A stretch of 41,497 bases of DNA from Treponemataceae bacterium. GTDB taxonomy: Bacteria; Spirochaetota; Spirochaetia; Treponematales; Treponemataceae. Of this stretch, positions 18,334-28,933 are shown piece after piece. Within the stretch, counting starts at the first letter, position 1. Every line of letters begins with the position of its first letter. The notes beneath the pieces were generated by a model. It was not told where the DNA came from. It did not search any database and saw only the letters and a program-made list of their open reading frames with translations. Location: contig JAIKVO010000052.1 in NCBI GenBank assembly GCA_024685655.1, forward strand, positions 1-41,497, written 5' to 3'. The position numbers and the translations under genes are program-made.

Positions 18334-21300
18334 CCGGGTGTTTTCCTAACGGAGCATTAGCCAACAGGAGCTTAAGTCTGTTAAGCTGATTAACTTCACT
18401 AGAGCCTGGGTCATAATCTATTGCAGATATATTGGCCCCTGGGTATCTTCGCCTAAGTTCCTTTATCATGCCTTTACCGGTAACATGGTTAGGCAGACAA
18501 GCGAACGGCTGCACACATGCAATTGACGGAACTCCCTCATTGATGAGCTCCACCATCTCTGCTGTAAGAAACCATCCTTCGCCCGTAATGTTACCAAGTT
18601 GGACAATATCATTTACACCTTTCATCAAATCATAGATTGATGACGGTGGTTCAAAACGACGGCTCTTGCGCAGACACTTCTTGATATACCGGCGGTAAAG
18701 CTCCAACCCCCATACAAGAAGCCGCGCATTACGCTCAGTTTTTTTCGGGAACGCAAGCTTTTCGTGCCGGAAAATACCTGTGGAGAACGTGTAGAAAAGG
18801 AAGTCCGCAAGATCCGGAACAACGCATTCTGCGCCTTCTCGCTCAATAGTGCCAAAAATGTCGTTGTTCGCAGTTGGGTGGAACTTAACAAGAATCTCCC
18901 CGACAACACCGACGCGCGGCTTTTTCACCGGCAAAAGCGGCATACTGTCAAAATCTTTTACAATACCGCGGATGAGGCGGTGATACGTTCCAAGCGTAGG
19001 ATGCTTAAGTTTTGCCTGAATGCGACCGTTCCACTTCTCGTAAAGCGCATTTGCCTCGCCGGGGTTAGCCTCGTACGGGCGCGTGCGGTACAACACGCGC
19101 ATAAGAAGGTCACCGAGCATAACAGCCATAAGCGCGCGGTTAAGCAAGGCAGGCGTAATCTTGAAACCAGGGTTCTTTTCCAAACCGAGGGCAGAAAGCG
19201 AAACAACCGGGATTTTGCTTAAACCAGCGTCGTTCAGCGCGCGCCTGATAAACCCGATATAGTTCGTGGCTCGGCAACCACCGCCTGTCTGCGTAATCAT
19301 AAGGCTTACATGGTCAAGGTCGTATTTACCCGATTTAAGGGCTGCCATCATCTGGCCGGCAACGATAATAGACGGATAGCATGCGTCGTTGTTTACGAAC
19401 TGAAGTCCTGTCTCTACAGCGAGCGCGTCAACGTCCGGCAGAACCTCGAAATTGAAGCCAGAATACTGGAACGCTTTCTGAACAAGCCTGAAATGAATAG
19501 GAGACATCTGAGGCGCGACAATCGTATGCGTTGCCTTCATCTCTTTCGTAAATACCTGACGCGTATATGCGGCAGAACGGATTTCCGGTTTCTGCCGGTT
19601 GCGCTCGCGTTCTTTTACAGCGGCTATAAGGCTTCGGATGCGGATGCGCACCGCACCAAGGTTCGAGCCTTCATCAATCTTAATGAGCGTATACATGCGG
19701 TGCTTTGAGGAAAGGATTTCCTCAACTTGATCGGCGGTAACCGCATCAAGTCCGCATCCGAAGCTCGTAAGCTGGATAAGCTCCAAGTTCGGCATTTCCG
19801 ATGTAAACGCCGCCGCCCGGTAAAGCCTGTTGTGATATGTCCACTGGTCAACAATGCGGAGAGGACGCTCTATAGCACCAAAGCTTGCAACGCTGTCTTC
19901 TGTGAAAACAGCGATACCAAGGCTCGTTATCATTTCAGGAATACCGTGGTTAATTTCAGGATCCAAGTGGTACGGGCGGCCAGAAAGCACTATTCCGTTC
20001 AAGCCACGCCTGATTATAGTCTCAAGGGCTTCCTCACCCTTCGCTTTTACTTCCTGACGGAACTTTTCCTGCTCCGCCCAAGCAGCGTCAACAGCTTTGG
20101 TAATTTCTTCCTGCGAAATATTGAACTTCGGTCCAAGCTCTTCATAAAGACGAACAGCCAGGCGCGGCTTGTCGTAAATCGGCAGGAACGGGTTCATAAA
20201 AGTGATGCCAGAGTCTTGCCGCAGCGCATCAACGTTGTTTCTAAGAACCTCAGGATAACTTGTTACGATAGGACAGTTGTAGTGGTTTCCAGCCCCGGAA
20301 TCTTCCTGCTGCTCGTAAGGAGCACATGGATAGAAAATAAATTTGATGCCCCAGTTAAGCAAAGCCTGAATATGACCGTGCGATATTTTGCCAGGGTAAC
20401 AGACAGATTCAGAAGGAATCGTCTCCAAACCAAGCTCATATACGCTGCGGCTTGAACGCGGAGAAAGCCTGACGCGGAACCCAAGCTCTGTGAAGAAAGT
20501 GAACCACAGTGGGTAGTTTTCGTACATGTTAAGGACTCGCGGAATACCAACATCACCGCGCGGCGCGTCTGCAGCCGCAAGTGGTTTGTAACCGAAAAGC
20601 CGCTTGTATTTCCAGTCAAAAAGGTTCGGAATGTCAGCACGTTCGGCTTTGTCCGCAACAGCGGTTTTCTCGGCATTTCCAGCGTCCACAGTCTTTGCAT
20701 CGCCTTCTTGCTGCTCCGCGCCGCGCTCACAGCGGTTGCCTGTTATAAAGCGGCGTTTTTCGTCACCGGTCGTGAACGTGTTTATCGTAAGAAGACAGTT
20801 GTTCTGGCAGCGTCCGCAACGGCGAAGCTCCAAATCAACATGAAAATCTTCAAGTTCTTTAAGCGTAGCCAATCCTGTTTTAGCGAAACTCCGCACATCC
20901 GGCGGCATTTCGCGCCACTGGTCACGCGCGATAAGGGCAGCTCCGTACGCGCCCATAAGACCCGCCACATCTGGGCGGAAAACGTTTACTCCGGCAATTT
21001 TCTCGAACGCGCGCAAAACGGCGTCATTGTTGAAAGTACCGCCCTGAACGACAACCTTTTTGCCAATATCAGATGCTTTTCTAAGCTTTATAACTTTGAA
21101 AAGCGCGTTTTTGATAACTGAATATGAAAGACCGGCAGATATATCAGCGACAGTCGCACCCTCTTTTTGTGCCTGTTTTACGCGGCTGTTCATAAAGACG
21201 GTGCAGCGGCTTCCCAAATCAATAGGATGCTCGGCAAGCAGAGCCTTTTTGCTGAAGTCCTGAACACTCATACCGAGCGAGCGAGCAAAGTTGTCAAGGA

Positions 21301-22744
21301 AGCTTCCGCAACCAGAAGAACACGCCTCGTTAAGCTGGATATTCGTAATCGCACCGTCTTTCATGCGCAAACACTTCATATCCTGCCCACCGATATCAAG
21401 CAGGAACTCAACGCCCGGAACAAAGAAGTCAGCCGCACGATAATGCGCTATAGTCTCTACTTCACCAGCATCAGCGTTCAGCGCAGCCTGGAACAAAGCC
21501 TCTCCGTAACCTGTGGAAACCGTGCGAGCAATATATACATCAGACGGAAGTTTGTGATACAAGTCCTTAAGAACCCGGACAGCAAGCTCTACAGGGTTTC
21601 CTGCATTCACATCGTAGAAACGCCAAAGAATGCGTCCCCGCTCATCGATAAGAACAGCTTTTGTCGTTGTGGAACCGGCATCGAGGCCAAGGAATACAGC
21701 ACCTTTTGCGTCTTCTATATTTCCAGACGCAGCTTTTTCCTCAGCGTGGCGTTTCTGGAACTCCGCAAGCTCTTCCTCGTTCTTGAAAAGCGGCTCAAGA
21801 CGCTGAACCTCTGTCATCTCCGCGTCCACAAGATTTTTAAGAGCTTCTTTAAATTCCGCGGCTGTACGGAAAACGTCTGTTTCCTCCGACGGATTGATGC
21901 ATGTATACGTCCGCTCGGCAGAGTAAGCCGCTCCTGCCGCGACAAAAAGCTGAGAATCTTCCGGCACAAGAACTGCCTCATCAGGAAGCTTGAGCGTAAC
22001 GATGAACCGATGCCGCAGCTGATCCAAGAAATGAAGAGGACCACCAAGGAAAGCGACATTACCACGAATCGGCTTTCCGCAAGCAAGTCCGGAAATTGTC
22101 TGGCTTACAACAGCCTGGAAAATAGAAGCCGCAATATCCTCGCGACGCGCACCTTCGTTAATCAGTGGCTGAATATCAGTTTTGGCAAAAACACCGCAAC
22201 GTGCCGCTATCGGATAAATCATCGTAGCTCCGGCTGCAAGCGTATTAAGTCCGGATGCGTCAGTCTCAAGAAGAGCCGCCATCTGGTCGATAAAAGCACC
22301 TGTACCTCCGGCACACGTACCGTTCATGCGTTGCTCAACGCCGCCCGTAAAATACGTAATCTTGGCATCTTCTCCGCCGAGCTCTATGACAACATCAGTT
22401 TTCGGAATAATCTTCTGAACAGCAGTCGTTGACGCAACAACTTCCTGTATAAACGGAATAGAAAGCCACTGAGAAACAGCAAGGCCTCCCGAACCTGTAA
22501 CCTTTACACTGACAGTCTGCTTCTCACCATGTTCACATTTTTCCGCAACAGCATCCAAAGCGCGTGTAACAACAGCGATAATCGTGCTACGTATATCCGC
22601 GCGGTGGCGTTCATACTCACTATAAATAACAGAATCGTCATCTGCCAGAACAACAACTTTTACGGTCGTAGAACCTACATCAATTCCCATCCGGACCGGA
22701 ACAATATCTTCTTCATTCTTTTCTTTCAGAACAATCATCTGCAC
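18323..22744 (-). CDS. Acyl-CoA dehydratase activase (two BadF/BcrA-type ASKHA domains + DUF2229 + HgdB-like region)
   Basis: [15 protein letters not shown] and [19 protein letters not shown] phosphate-1 motifs, [19 protein letters not shown] cysteine cluster, 1473 aa. Confidence 0.92.
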   Translation of the reverse strand: MQMIVLKEKNEEDIVPVRMGIDVGSTTVKVVVLADDDSVIYSEYERHRADIRSTIIAVVTRALDAVAEKCEHGEKQTVSVKVTGSGGLAVSQWLSIPFIQEVVASTTAVQKIIPKTDVVIELGGEDAKITYFTGGVEQRMNGTCAGGTGAFIDQMAALLETDASGLNTLAAGATMIYPIAARCGVFAKTDIQPLINEGARREDIAASIFQAVVSQTISGLACGKPIRGNVAFLGGPLHFLDQLRHRFIVTLKLPDEAVLVPEDSQLFVAAGAAYSAERTYTCINPSEETDVFRTAAEFKEALKNLVDAEMTEVQRLEPLFKNEEELAEFQKRHAEEKAASGNIEDAKGAVFLGLDAGSTTTKAVLIDERGRILWRFYDVNAGNPVELAVRVLKDLYHKLPSDVYIARTVSTGYGEALFQAALNADAGEVETIAHYRAADFFVPGVEFLLDIGGQDMKCLRMKDGAITNIQLNEACSSGCGSFLDNFARSLGMSVQDFSKKALLAEHPIDLGSRCTVFMNSRVKQAQKEGATVADISAGLSYSVIKNALFKVIKLRKASDIGKKVVVQGGTFNNDAVLRAFEKIAGVNVFRPDVAGLMGAYGAALIARDQWREMPPDVRSFAKTGLATLKELEDFHVDLELRRCGRCQNNCLLTINTFTTGDEKRRFITGNRCERGAEQQEGDAKTVDAGNAEKTAVADKAERADIPNLFDWKYKRLFGYKPLAAADAPRGDVGIPRVLNMYENYPLWFTFFTELGFRVRLSPRSSRSVYELGLETIPSESVCYPGKISHGHIQALLNWGIKFIFYPCAPYEQQEDSGAGNHYNCPIVTSYPEVLRNNVDALRQDSGITFMNPFLPIYDKPRLAVRLYEELGPKFNISQEEITKAVDAAWAEQEKFRQEVKAKGEEALETIIRRGLNGIVLSGRPYHLDPEINHGIPEMITSLGIAVFTEDSVASFGAIERPLRIVDQWTYHNRLYRAAAFTSEMPNLELIQLTSFGCGLDAVTADQVEEILSSKHRMYTLIKIDEGSNLGAVRIRIRSLIAAVKERERNRQKPEIRSAAYTRQVFTKEMKATHTIVAPQMSPIHFRLVQKAFQYSGFNFEVLPDVDALAVETGLQFVNNDACYPSIIVAGQMMAALKSGKYDLDHVSLMITQTGGGCRATNYIGFIRRALNDAGLSKIPVVSLSALGLEKNPGFKITPALLNRALMAVMLGDLLMRVLYRTRPYEANPGEANALYEKWNGRIQAKLKHPTLGTYHRLIRGIVKDFDSMPLLPVKKPRVGVVGEILVKFHPTANNDIFGTIEREGAECVVPDLADFLFYTFSTGIFRHEKLAFPKKTERNARLLVWGLELYRRYIKKCLRKSRRFEPPSSIYDLMKGVNDIVQLGNITGEGWFLTAEMVELINEGVPSIACVQPFACLPNHVTGKGMIKELRRRYPGANISAIDYDPGSSEVNQLNRLKLLLANAPLGKHPDET

Positions 22745-22875
22745 CTCAGTTTATTGGACAATTCCTGGAGAAAAAATGTTTCACCTCGCAGCATCGCCGG
22801 CAAATCCTCAGCAATCCACTGTCGAAAACTTGGATATAAAACCATATTTGCTGGAAAAAAACAAAAACTCAATTT

Positions 22876-22904
22876 ATTATATATGATTCAGATGTCAATT
22901 ACAA
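22876..22904 (-). promoter_or_regulatory. Candidate sigma-70 promoter for the activase-to-TonB gene run
   Basis: Minus strand TTGTAA-N17-TATAAT about 130 nt upstream of the activase start. Confidence 0.55.
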
Positions 22905-22915
22905 CACAGTGAACG

Positions 22916-23055
22916 GCTCCGGGAATTGTCAACGAAGTGTTTCAATTCCCGGAGCAAAAACAGTCCAGTGGACTGTTTTTAGTGAACTGCCCCAGAGCTA
23001 TGCTCTGGGGGATATATAGGCTTCCGGGGATTGCCAACGAAGTGTTTCAATCCCC
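22916..23055. repeat. Four-hairpin array, two hairpins sharing a conserved loop
   Basis: GCTCCGGGAATTG-tcaacgaagtgttt-CAATTCCCGGAGC (22916-22955); AAAAACAGTCCA-G-TGGACTGTTTTT (22956-22980, also a bidirectional terminator candidate); CCCCAGAGC-tat-GCTCTGGGG (22990-23010); GGGGATTG-ccaacgaagtgttt-CAATCCCC (23026-23055). Confidence 0.9.
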
Positions 23056-23057
23056 TT

Positions 23058-23621
23058 CTAGCAAGCAGAAAGATATCTTTCAGGGCCGGTAACGTAAAGG
23101 TCGTTTCCTTTTGTGTCTATTACGACAGTGAGCGGCATATCTTTCACCTCAAGCTTGCGGACGGCTTCACAGCCCAAGTCCGGCCATGCGATAATCTCTA
23201 CGCTTTTGATGCTTTCTGCCATAAGGGCACCGGCACCGCCAATCGCCCCAAGATACAAAGCTTTATTCTTTACAATGGCATCTTTTACGGCTTGATTGCG
23301 TTTGCCTTTGCCAATCATGATTTTATTGCCAAGGTCAAGCAGAAGCGGACTGTACTTGTCCATTCTGCCGCTCGTTGTCGGTCCGGCGGAGCCGATAACC
23401 TCACCAGCTTTTTCCGGCGTGGGCCCTACGTAGTAAATCGCACTGCCTTTCAGGTCGAACGGTAACGGCTCGCCGCGCTCATACGCTTCAAAAAGCCGCT
23501 TGTGCGCCTGATCGCGTGCTGTGTACACAATTCCCGAAAGAAGAACGGTGTCGCCCGCGCGGAGCGTTTCAAGTTTTTCCATGTCGTCAGAAGAAAATGG
23601 TGTCGTAATTCTATATTCCAT
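23058..23621 (-). CDS. Class I fumarate hydratase / Fe-S hydro-lyase, beta (C-terminal) subunit
   Basis: LRAGDTVLLSGIVYTARDQAHKR, GPTTSGRMD, KNKALYLGAIGGAGAL motifs. Confidence 0.93.
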   Translation of the reverse strand: MEYRITTPFSSDDMEKLETLRAGDTVLLSGIVYTARDQAHKRLFEAYERGEPLPFDLKGSAIYYVGPTPEKAGEVIGSAGPTTSGRMDKYSPLLLDLGNKIMIGKGKRNQAVKDAIVKNKALYLGAIGGAGALMAESIKSVEIIAWPDLGCEAVRKLEVKDMPLTVVIDTKGNDLYVTGPERYLSAC

Positions 23622-23731
23622 AAAAGTTTCCTTAGAATAAATAAGCTAGCGCGGGCTTGTACCGCGTGTGGCGCACAACTCAACGCACACCAAGTGCAGC
23701 TCGCGGGCTCAGTACATCGCGTGGTGTACAC

Positions 23732-23862
23732 CGCAAGCCCCTACGCGCGCATTGCCGCGCTAACCTCGCCAGACTCGCCAAAAGCGGTGCACCGTTTGGG
23801 TGGCGCGAGACACGCCAAAAGCGGTGCGCAGTTCAGCGCAAGCCCCTACACGCGCATTGCCG
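23732..23862. repeat. GC-rich direct repeats between fumarate hydratase subunit genes
   Basis: CGCAAGCCCCTACGCGCGCATTGCCG (23732-23757) and CGCAAGCCCCTACACGCGCATTGCCG (23837-23862), 25/26 identical; CGCCAAAAGCGGTGC at 23776-23790 and 23813-23827. Confidence 0.85.
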
Positions 23863-23933
23863 TAAAATCTCGCAAAACTCGACAATGCGTGCGACGCAAA
23901 ATCACGCACACCGCAAGCGAACCAGAGCGTTCA

Positions 23934-24791
23934 CTACAGCACCACGCTGGCGCGGCGCGTAACGTGGCAGCTAACGTTCACGGCGACAGGCATTCCAGCA
24001 ACATGTGTCGGCATAACTTCAACGGCGAGCCCAAGGCACGTCGTCTTTCCGCCGAATCCCTGCGGCCCCGTACCAAGCTTGTTAATTGCCGCAAGAAGCT
24101 CTGCTTCCAAATCGGCGTAGAACGGATCCGCATTTTTCACGTTGAGCGGACGCATCAAAGCTTTTTTCGCAAGGGCAGTAACTTTGTCGAACGTGCCGCC
24201 GATGCCGATTCCCAAAACAACCGGCGGGCAGGGATTCGGCCCCGCAAGCCGAACTGTTTCAAGAACAAACTCTTTTATACCGTCCAAGCCGTCTGCAGGT
24301 TTAAGCATGGCGACGCGGCTCATATTCTCGCTTCCAAAGCCTTTAGGAAGCACGGTCAGCTTTATTTTGTCGCCGCTCACAAGATGCGTCGTTATAAAAG
24401 CAGGGGTGTTGTCCTCGGTGTTTCCGCGCCGCACCGGGTCTTTCACGATGCTTTTTCTAAGAAAGCCTTCCGTGTAGCCCTTACGCACACCAGCATTCAC
24501 TGCCGCCTCAAAATCACCGTTTATGTGGACATCCTGCCCAATTTCAGCAAAAACGCAGGCAGCTCCCGTATCCTGACAAACCGGGATGTTGCGCGACGCG
24601 GCAATTTCCAAGTTTTTTTCGAGCAGCCTTAAAGTATCTGCGGCAGCTGGAAAATCTTCCGTTTCAACAGCCGAATGAAGAGCTTCTACAACATCTTCCG
24701 GCAACTTCAGATTTGCCTTAATACAAAGCTTGCTTACGGCTTCCGTAATTTCTGCCGCATCGATCTCACGAATAGTGCTCATATCACGCAC
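23934..24791 (-). CDS. Class I fumarate hydratase, alpha (N-terminal) subunit
   Basis: PVCQDTGAACVFAEIG, RRGNTEDNTPAF, GPNPCPPVVLGIGIGGTFD, GPQGFGGKTT motifs. Confidence 0.95.
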   Translation of the reverse strand: MRDMSTIREIDAAEITEAVSKLCIKANLKLPEDVVEALHSAVETEDFPAAADTLRLLEKNLEIAASRNIPVCQDTGAACVFAEIGQDVHINGDFEAAVNAGVRKGYTEGFLRKSIVKDPVRRGNTEDNTPAFITTHLVSGDKIKLTVLPKGFGSENMSRVAMLKPADGLDGIKEFVLETVRLAGPNPCPPVVLGIGIGGTFDKVTALAKKALMRPLNVKNADPFYADLEAELLAAINKLGTGPQGFGGKTTCLGLAVEVMPTHVAGMPVAVNVSCHVTRRASVVL

Positions 24792-24930
24792 CTCGCATCA
24801 AACTCGCGCAAAAAACCGACCGCGCGAAAAACGCAAGCCTCGCGCAAAACACGAGACTCACGAACCGCGCAGACATCACGAGTTTCCGACGGCTCGCGGC
24901 CGACGCAAGCATTCTGCCCATCACAGCGAA

Positions 24931-26103
24931 TCATATACGCGCGACTCCGCTCTTGACCGCCGCCTCTGCAACTGCTTTCGATACAGCAGCAACAACTCTT
25001 TCATCAAACGGTGACGGAATAACATATTCTTCGCGGCGTTCTTCGTCGCTTACAAGATCGGCAATCGCATATGCTGCTGCAATCTTCATCTCATCATTTA
25101 TGTCGCGTGCGCGGACGCTAAGCGCACCCTTGAAAATGCCTGGGAAACCAAGCACGTTGTTCACCTGGTTCGGGTAATCGCTTCTTCCCGTTGCAATGAC
25201 TCTTGCTCCGGCTTCTTTTGCATCCTCTGGGTAAATCTCCGGGTCAGGGTTCGCCATAGCGAACACAATCGCATCTTTCGCCATCGACTTGACCATTTCT
25301 TTTGTAAGGCAGCCCGGCTTTGAAACGCCAATAAAAACATCAGCGTCCTTAACGGCATCTTTCAGCTCGCCTTTAACTCCGCGCGGGTTCGTGTTCTTTT
25401 CGAGCCACTGCTTGTGGCTTCCGGCACTTCCGCGGCCGTCGTAAATAACGCCTTTAGAGTCAATGGCGACAATATCCTTAACGCCTACCGTCATCAGCAT
25501 TTTGATAATAGCTGTTCCCGCTGCTCCAGGACCGTTCAAAACAACCCGGATATTTGACAATTCTTTGCCTACGACACGGAGCGCGTTTATAAGAGCCGCC
25601 GTCACAACTATCGCAGTTCCATGCTGGTCATCATGGAAAACCGGAATATCAAGCTCTTTACGGAGCCTGTCTTCAATCTCAAAACACTCAGGGCTCTTTA
25701 TATCCTCAAGATTTATGCCGCCGAACGTAGGCGCGACAGCCTTGCAGAAAGCGACGACTTCATCAGGCGTATCTGCCTTAATGACGAGCGGGAACGCATC
25801 GACCCCGGCGAACTCCTTAAAAAGAATGCACTTTCCTTCCATAACAGGAAGTCCTGCCTCAGGCCCGATATTTCCAAGCCCAAGAACTGCGGTTCCGTTC
25901 GAGATAACGGCGACCGTCCTGCTTTTCAGCGTATATTTGTATACATCATCTTTATTTGCGTGAATTTTGCGGCACGGCTCCGCAACACCCGGCGTATATG
26001 CCGTTGATAAATCTTCCCGTGTTTTAACGGAAACCATGCTCGTAGTTTCGAGCTTGCCATTATTTTTCTCGTGCATTTCGAGAGAGAGCTGATTGTAATT
26101 CAT
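24931..26103 (-). CDS. Malic enzyme (malate dehydrogenase, oxaloacetate-decarboxylating)
   Basis: TAYTPGVAEPCRKI, VFHDDQHGTAIV, LNGPGAAGTAI, FAMANPDPE motifs; likely start MNYNQLSLEMHEKNNGK at 26103. Confidence 0.95.
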   Translation of the reverse strand: MNYNQLSLEMHEKNNGKLETTSMVSVKTREDLSTAYTPGVAEPCRKIHANKDDVYKYTLKSRTVAVISNGTAVLGLGNIGPEAGLPVMEGKCILFKEFAGVDAFPLVIKADTPDEVVAFCKAVAPTFGGINLEDIKSPECFEIEDRLRKELDIPVFHDDQHGTAIVVTAALINALRVVGKELSNIRVVLNGPGAAGTAIIKMLMTVGVKDIVAIDSKGVIYDGRGSAGSHKQWLEKNTNPRGVKGELKDAVKDADVFIGVSKPGCLTKEMVKSMAKDAIVFAMANPDPEIYPEDAKEAGARVIATGRSDYPNQVNNVLGFPGIFKGALSVRARDINDEMKIAAAYAIADLVSDEERREEYVIPSPFDERVVAAVSKAVAEAAVKSGVARI

Positions 26104-26476
26104 GCGTTTATAGTAATGATAATCAAGCACAAATTCAATTATGTTCGATATTTCATTTTGGGATGTTCCTCAAATGTTCAAATTTCGCTGACGCATGAAG
26201 GTGATATTTTCGTTCAGCGCATTCTTTAGAGAATCCCTTTACTTTTCGAAAAATCGCCTTATATTATACTAGTGCAGTTTGCTGGAAGTTCTGTAAAAAC
26301 TTCCGTTTGAAGGCAGTGCTTTTGTGCTGCTGGGTTTCGCGGTTCGGGAGATGACACAAGGAGTGGGAAACTCCCATTTTTCTGCCCCATTTTTTTTGCC
26401 TATTTTGTGCGATTTGAGGCCAGTATTTTACGAAGTAACACCACCCCAAAATACCACGCCCGAGATGCAATCCTCA

Positions 26477-26527
26477 TTTTACCGTTTTTACCGTCTTTAC
26501 CGATTGACAACTCGGTAAAAATGGTAT
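26477..26527 (+). promoter_or_regulatory. Candidate operator/promoter with repeated TTTACCG/CGGTAAA motifs and a TTGACA box
   Basis: TTTTACCG-TTTTTACCG-t-CTTTACCG-atTGACAact-CGGTAAAAatggta just upstream of the ATPase pseudogene start at 26539. Confidence 0.45.
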
Positions 26528-26538
26528 CAGGGGTTTAA

Positions 26539-28387
26539 ATGACAAACGAAATCGACATGGAAAAGAGCTGGAAAATCTTCCTGCCGGGTATATTACACGC
26601 AGGACTATAAACGGCAAAACATATCTTTTTCATCAAGGAAGCAAGAATGGCAAACAGTTTTCGTATTCTATCCAAAAAGAAGAAGCCGAAATTCTTGAAA
26701 AACAAATTCAAAGACGAAAACAACTTGAAAAAGAACTAAAAAAACTAAATTTCACTGCAAAGCGCACAAAAACTTCCGCGCAAGAAACAGCATCTGCTCA
26801 AACACAGCGATTCGCATTCTCGACAAACGTAATGTACGGCAACCTTATCAAACCTTTTACGGAGTCTGCCAAGAATTTTGAAAAACGCGACTGCTATTCG
26901 ATAATCGAAAACTACATAAATGAGAAAATAGAAGATAAAGTTTGTGTCGTTTATGGGTTGCGCAGGACAGGCAAAACGACGCTAATAAAGCAAATTATCC
27001 TTTCCTTTTCTGACGAGCAAAAATCAAAGACCGCGTATATAAAAGGCACTGTGAACGATACTATCGCGGCACTCAATAATGATATAAAGCAATTGCGCGA
27101 TTCCGGCTTTAAATATCTTTTTATTGACGAAGTAACTCTTTTGGAAGATTTTATAGAATCATCTTCTCTTTTTTCAGATGTCTATGCTGCACAAGGAATT
27201 AAAATTATTCTTTCTGGAACGGACTCCCTTGGCTTTCATTTTGCCATAAACGATGAGCTTTATGACCGCGCGATAATGATTCACACAACATATATTCCGT
27301 TCAAGGAGCATTCACGGCTTCTCGGAATTAACGACATCGATGAATACATCCGTTACGGAGGAACGTTGAAAGCCGGTGAGCTTGATTTTGAAAACCGCGA
27401 AGTAAACGCAAAAGATGCATCGTTCCGTGATGACGAATCCACAAGGCACTACATCGATACTGCAATCTGCTCAAACATCCAGCATTCGCTTGAATGCTTT
27501 AAAGACGGAAGATATTTCCGTCACTTAAAAACTTTGTACGAAGAAAACGAACTTACAAACGCGATAAACAGAATTATCGAAAGCATGAACCACGATTTTA
27601 CGGTAAAAATCATTACGGAAACTTTTAAATCGCACGATTTACGCTCTGCATCGCAAATGCTAAGAACCGAAAAAGACAAGACAAAACGCACGTCTGCTCT
27701 TGATGAAATCGATACTGCACAAATACTTACTACGCTTAAAAAAATCCTTTCCATAAAAGAGAAAGAAGAGCAAAAAATCGGGATAACACAAATTCACATT
27801 GAGGAAATAAAAGAATACTTAAAATCGCTCGATTTGATTGAAAAAACAAATATCGAAACAAGATTTGCCGACAAGCCTTCCTTGAACGCAAGCGAAGAAT
27901 ACTACATTTTCACACAACCGGGAATGAGGTTCTGCCAAGCGCAGGCTCTTATTTATTCGCTTTTAAAAGACCCCCAGATTGACGGTTTGGATTCCGAAAC
28001 AAAAGATTTAATCGAGTCAAAAATCACGGAAGATGTTCAGGGAAGAATGCTGGAAGACATAGTTATGCTTGAAACAAGAAAATCGTTCGCTAAAAAATGG
28101 AACGAGAAACGCCGTGCATTTAAGCTACGTTTTGCGGATGGTGAATTTGACATGATTATCGTAAACCCGGAAAACAAATCATATGAAATTTACAAAGTAA
28201 AACATACCAAAAAAAAGGTTCGCGAAGCAATACAAAAATCTCGTTGATGACGAAAAAGTTTCTCTCGCCGAAAGAGCGTATGGCAAAATTGCAAAAAAAA
28301 ACCGTCTTGTACAAAGGAGAAAATCACACTGAACCAAATGGCATTGAATACAAAAATGTCGAAGAATACCTTAAAGAACTGGCATAA
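26539..28387 (+). pseudogene. AAA_14/DUF4143-like ATPase with C-terminal nuclease-like domain, broken by three poly-A frameshifts
   Basis: ATG at 26539 preceded by AGGGG. Shifts at A4 26561-26564, A8 28209-28216 and A9 28293-28301. Restored: MTNEIDMEKELENLPAGYITRRTINGKTYLFHQGSKNGKQFSYSIQKEE...VVYGLRRTGKTTLIKQ...YEIYKVKHTKKRFAKQYKNLVDDEKVSLAERAYGKIAKKTVLYKGENHTEPNGIEYKNVEEYLKELA*. Confidence 0.85.
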
Positions 28388-28479
28388 ACGCCATGCGTGA
28401 GCTGTCCTTGCTCTGCAATGAAGCCACAACGCCAGCACTGCAACGCCACGCGCCCCCAAACGGAAAAACCGTTTGCAAG

Positions 28480-28655
28480 ATAAAATCAATAAGTTTTTGT
28501 TTTTTTTCGCATTCAAGGAAAACTGTTTTTCCGCTTGAAAGACTCATGATGTATTTTACCTGCTCAAGAGCAAACGAGATTAAATCTGTTCCAGAAATTG
28601 AACTTGAATCTTCACTAAAGTTTCTGCCAAGCTACGCAATCAAAATAGCGGCTAG
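28480..28655 (-). pseudogene. Remnant of GNAT-family acetyltransferase (TA-toxin-like)
   Basis: Minus-strand translation AAILIA*LGRNFSEDSSSISGTDLISFALEQVKYIMSLSSGKTVFLECEKKQKLIDF resembles the GNAT core ILIAQLGRN...GKTVFLECE..KL..FY, with an in-frame TAG where Gln is expected and no intact ends. Confidence 0.55.
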
Positions 28656-28690
28656 TAATCATCAACCTGCGTCTATCGCCCCGGATAGAT

Positions 28691-28748
28691 AAAAAAAGAG
28701 CCAAGCGAGAAAACTCGACGCACCACTTTAAGGCAGCACTCTTGACTC
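28691..28748 (-). terminator. Possible terminator for minus-strand transcript
   Basis: Minus strand GAGTCAAG...CGAG-TTTT-CTCG-CTTGGCTC-TTTTTTT; outer 8-bp stem (one G-U), nested hairpin, T7 tract. Confidence 0.5.
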
Positions 28749-28933
28749 TTGTTATAGATAGAAAAAGATTCTACAAACCGAGTTATTCACATGTAGACAG
28801 ATAATTTCTCAAAGACTCAAATACTTGTTTTGAATAAATCTTGATATTTTGCAGACAGCGCGAAAGTATCAATTTCTTAAAATATTTTTCGCAACCATCA
28901 TCTATTTTCGCATAAGATTTCAGCAATTCTATC

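Noticed and set aside
21167-22432. 421-aa plus-strand ORF inside the activase
   Set aside because: Fully antisense to a well-supported conserved gene; composition typical of a shadow ORF.
23026-23055. CRISPR-like reading of the repeated CAACGAAGTGTTTCAAT loops
   Set aside because: Only two copies, each inside its own hairpin, with no regular spacers and no cas genes.
23502-24632. 376-aa plus-strand ORF across the fumarate hydratase genes and spacer
   Set aside because: Antisense to both subunits; kept open by GC-rich sequence; no recognisable domain.
26264-26470. 68-aa minus ORF upstream of the ATPase pseudogene
   Set aside because: No RBS or domain; overlaps the likely regulatory region. 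May be part of a dispersed repeat, but this cannot be shown from one copy.
28393-28692. 99-aa plus ORF
   Set aside because: The opposite strand carries a recognisable GNAT remnant; this reading has no family signature.
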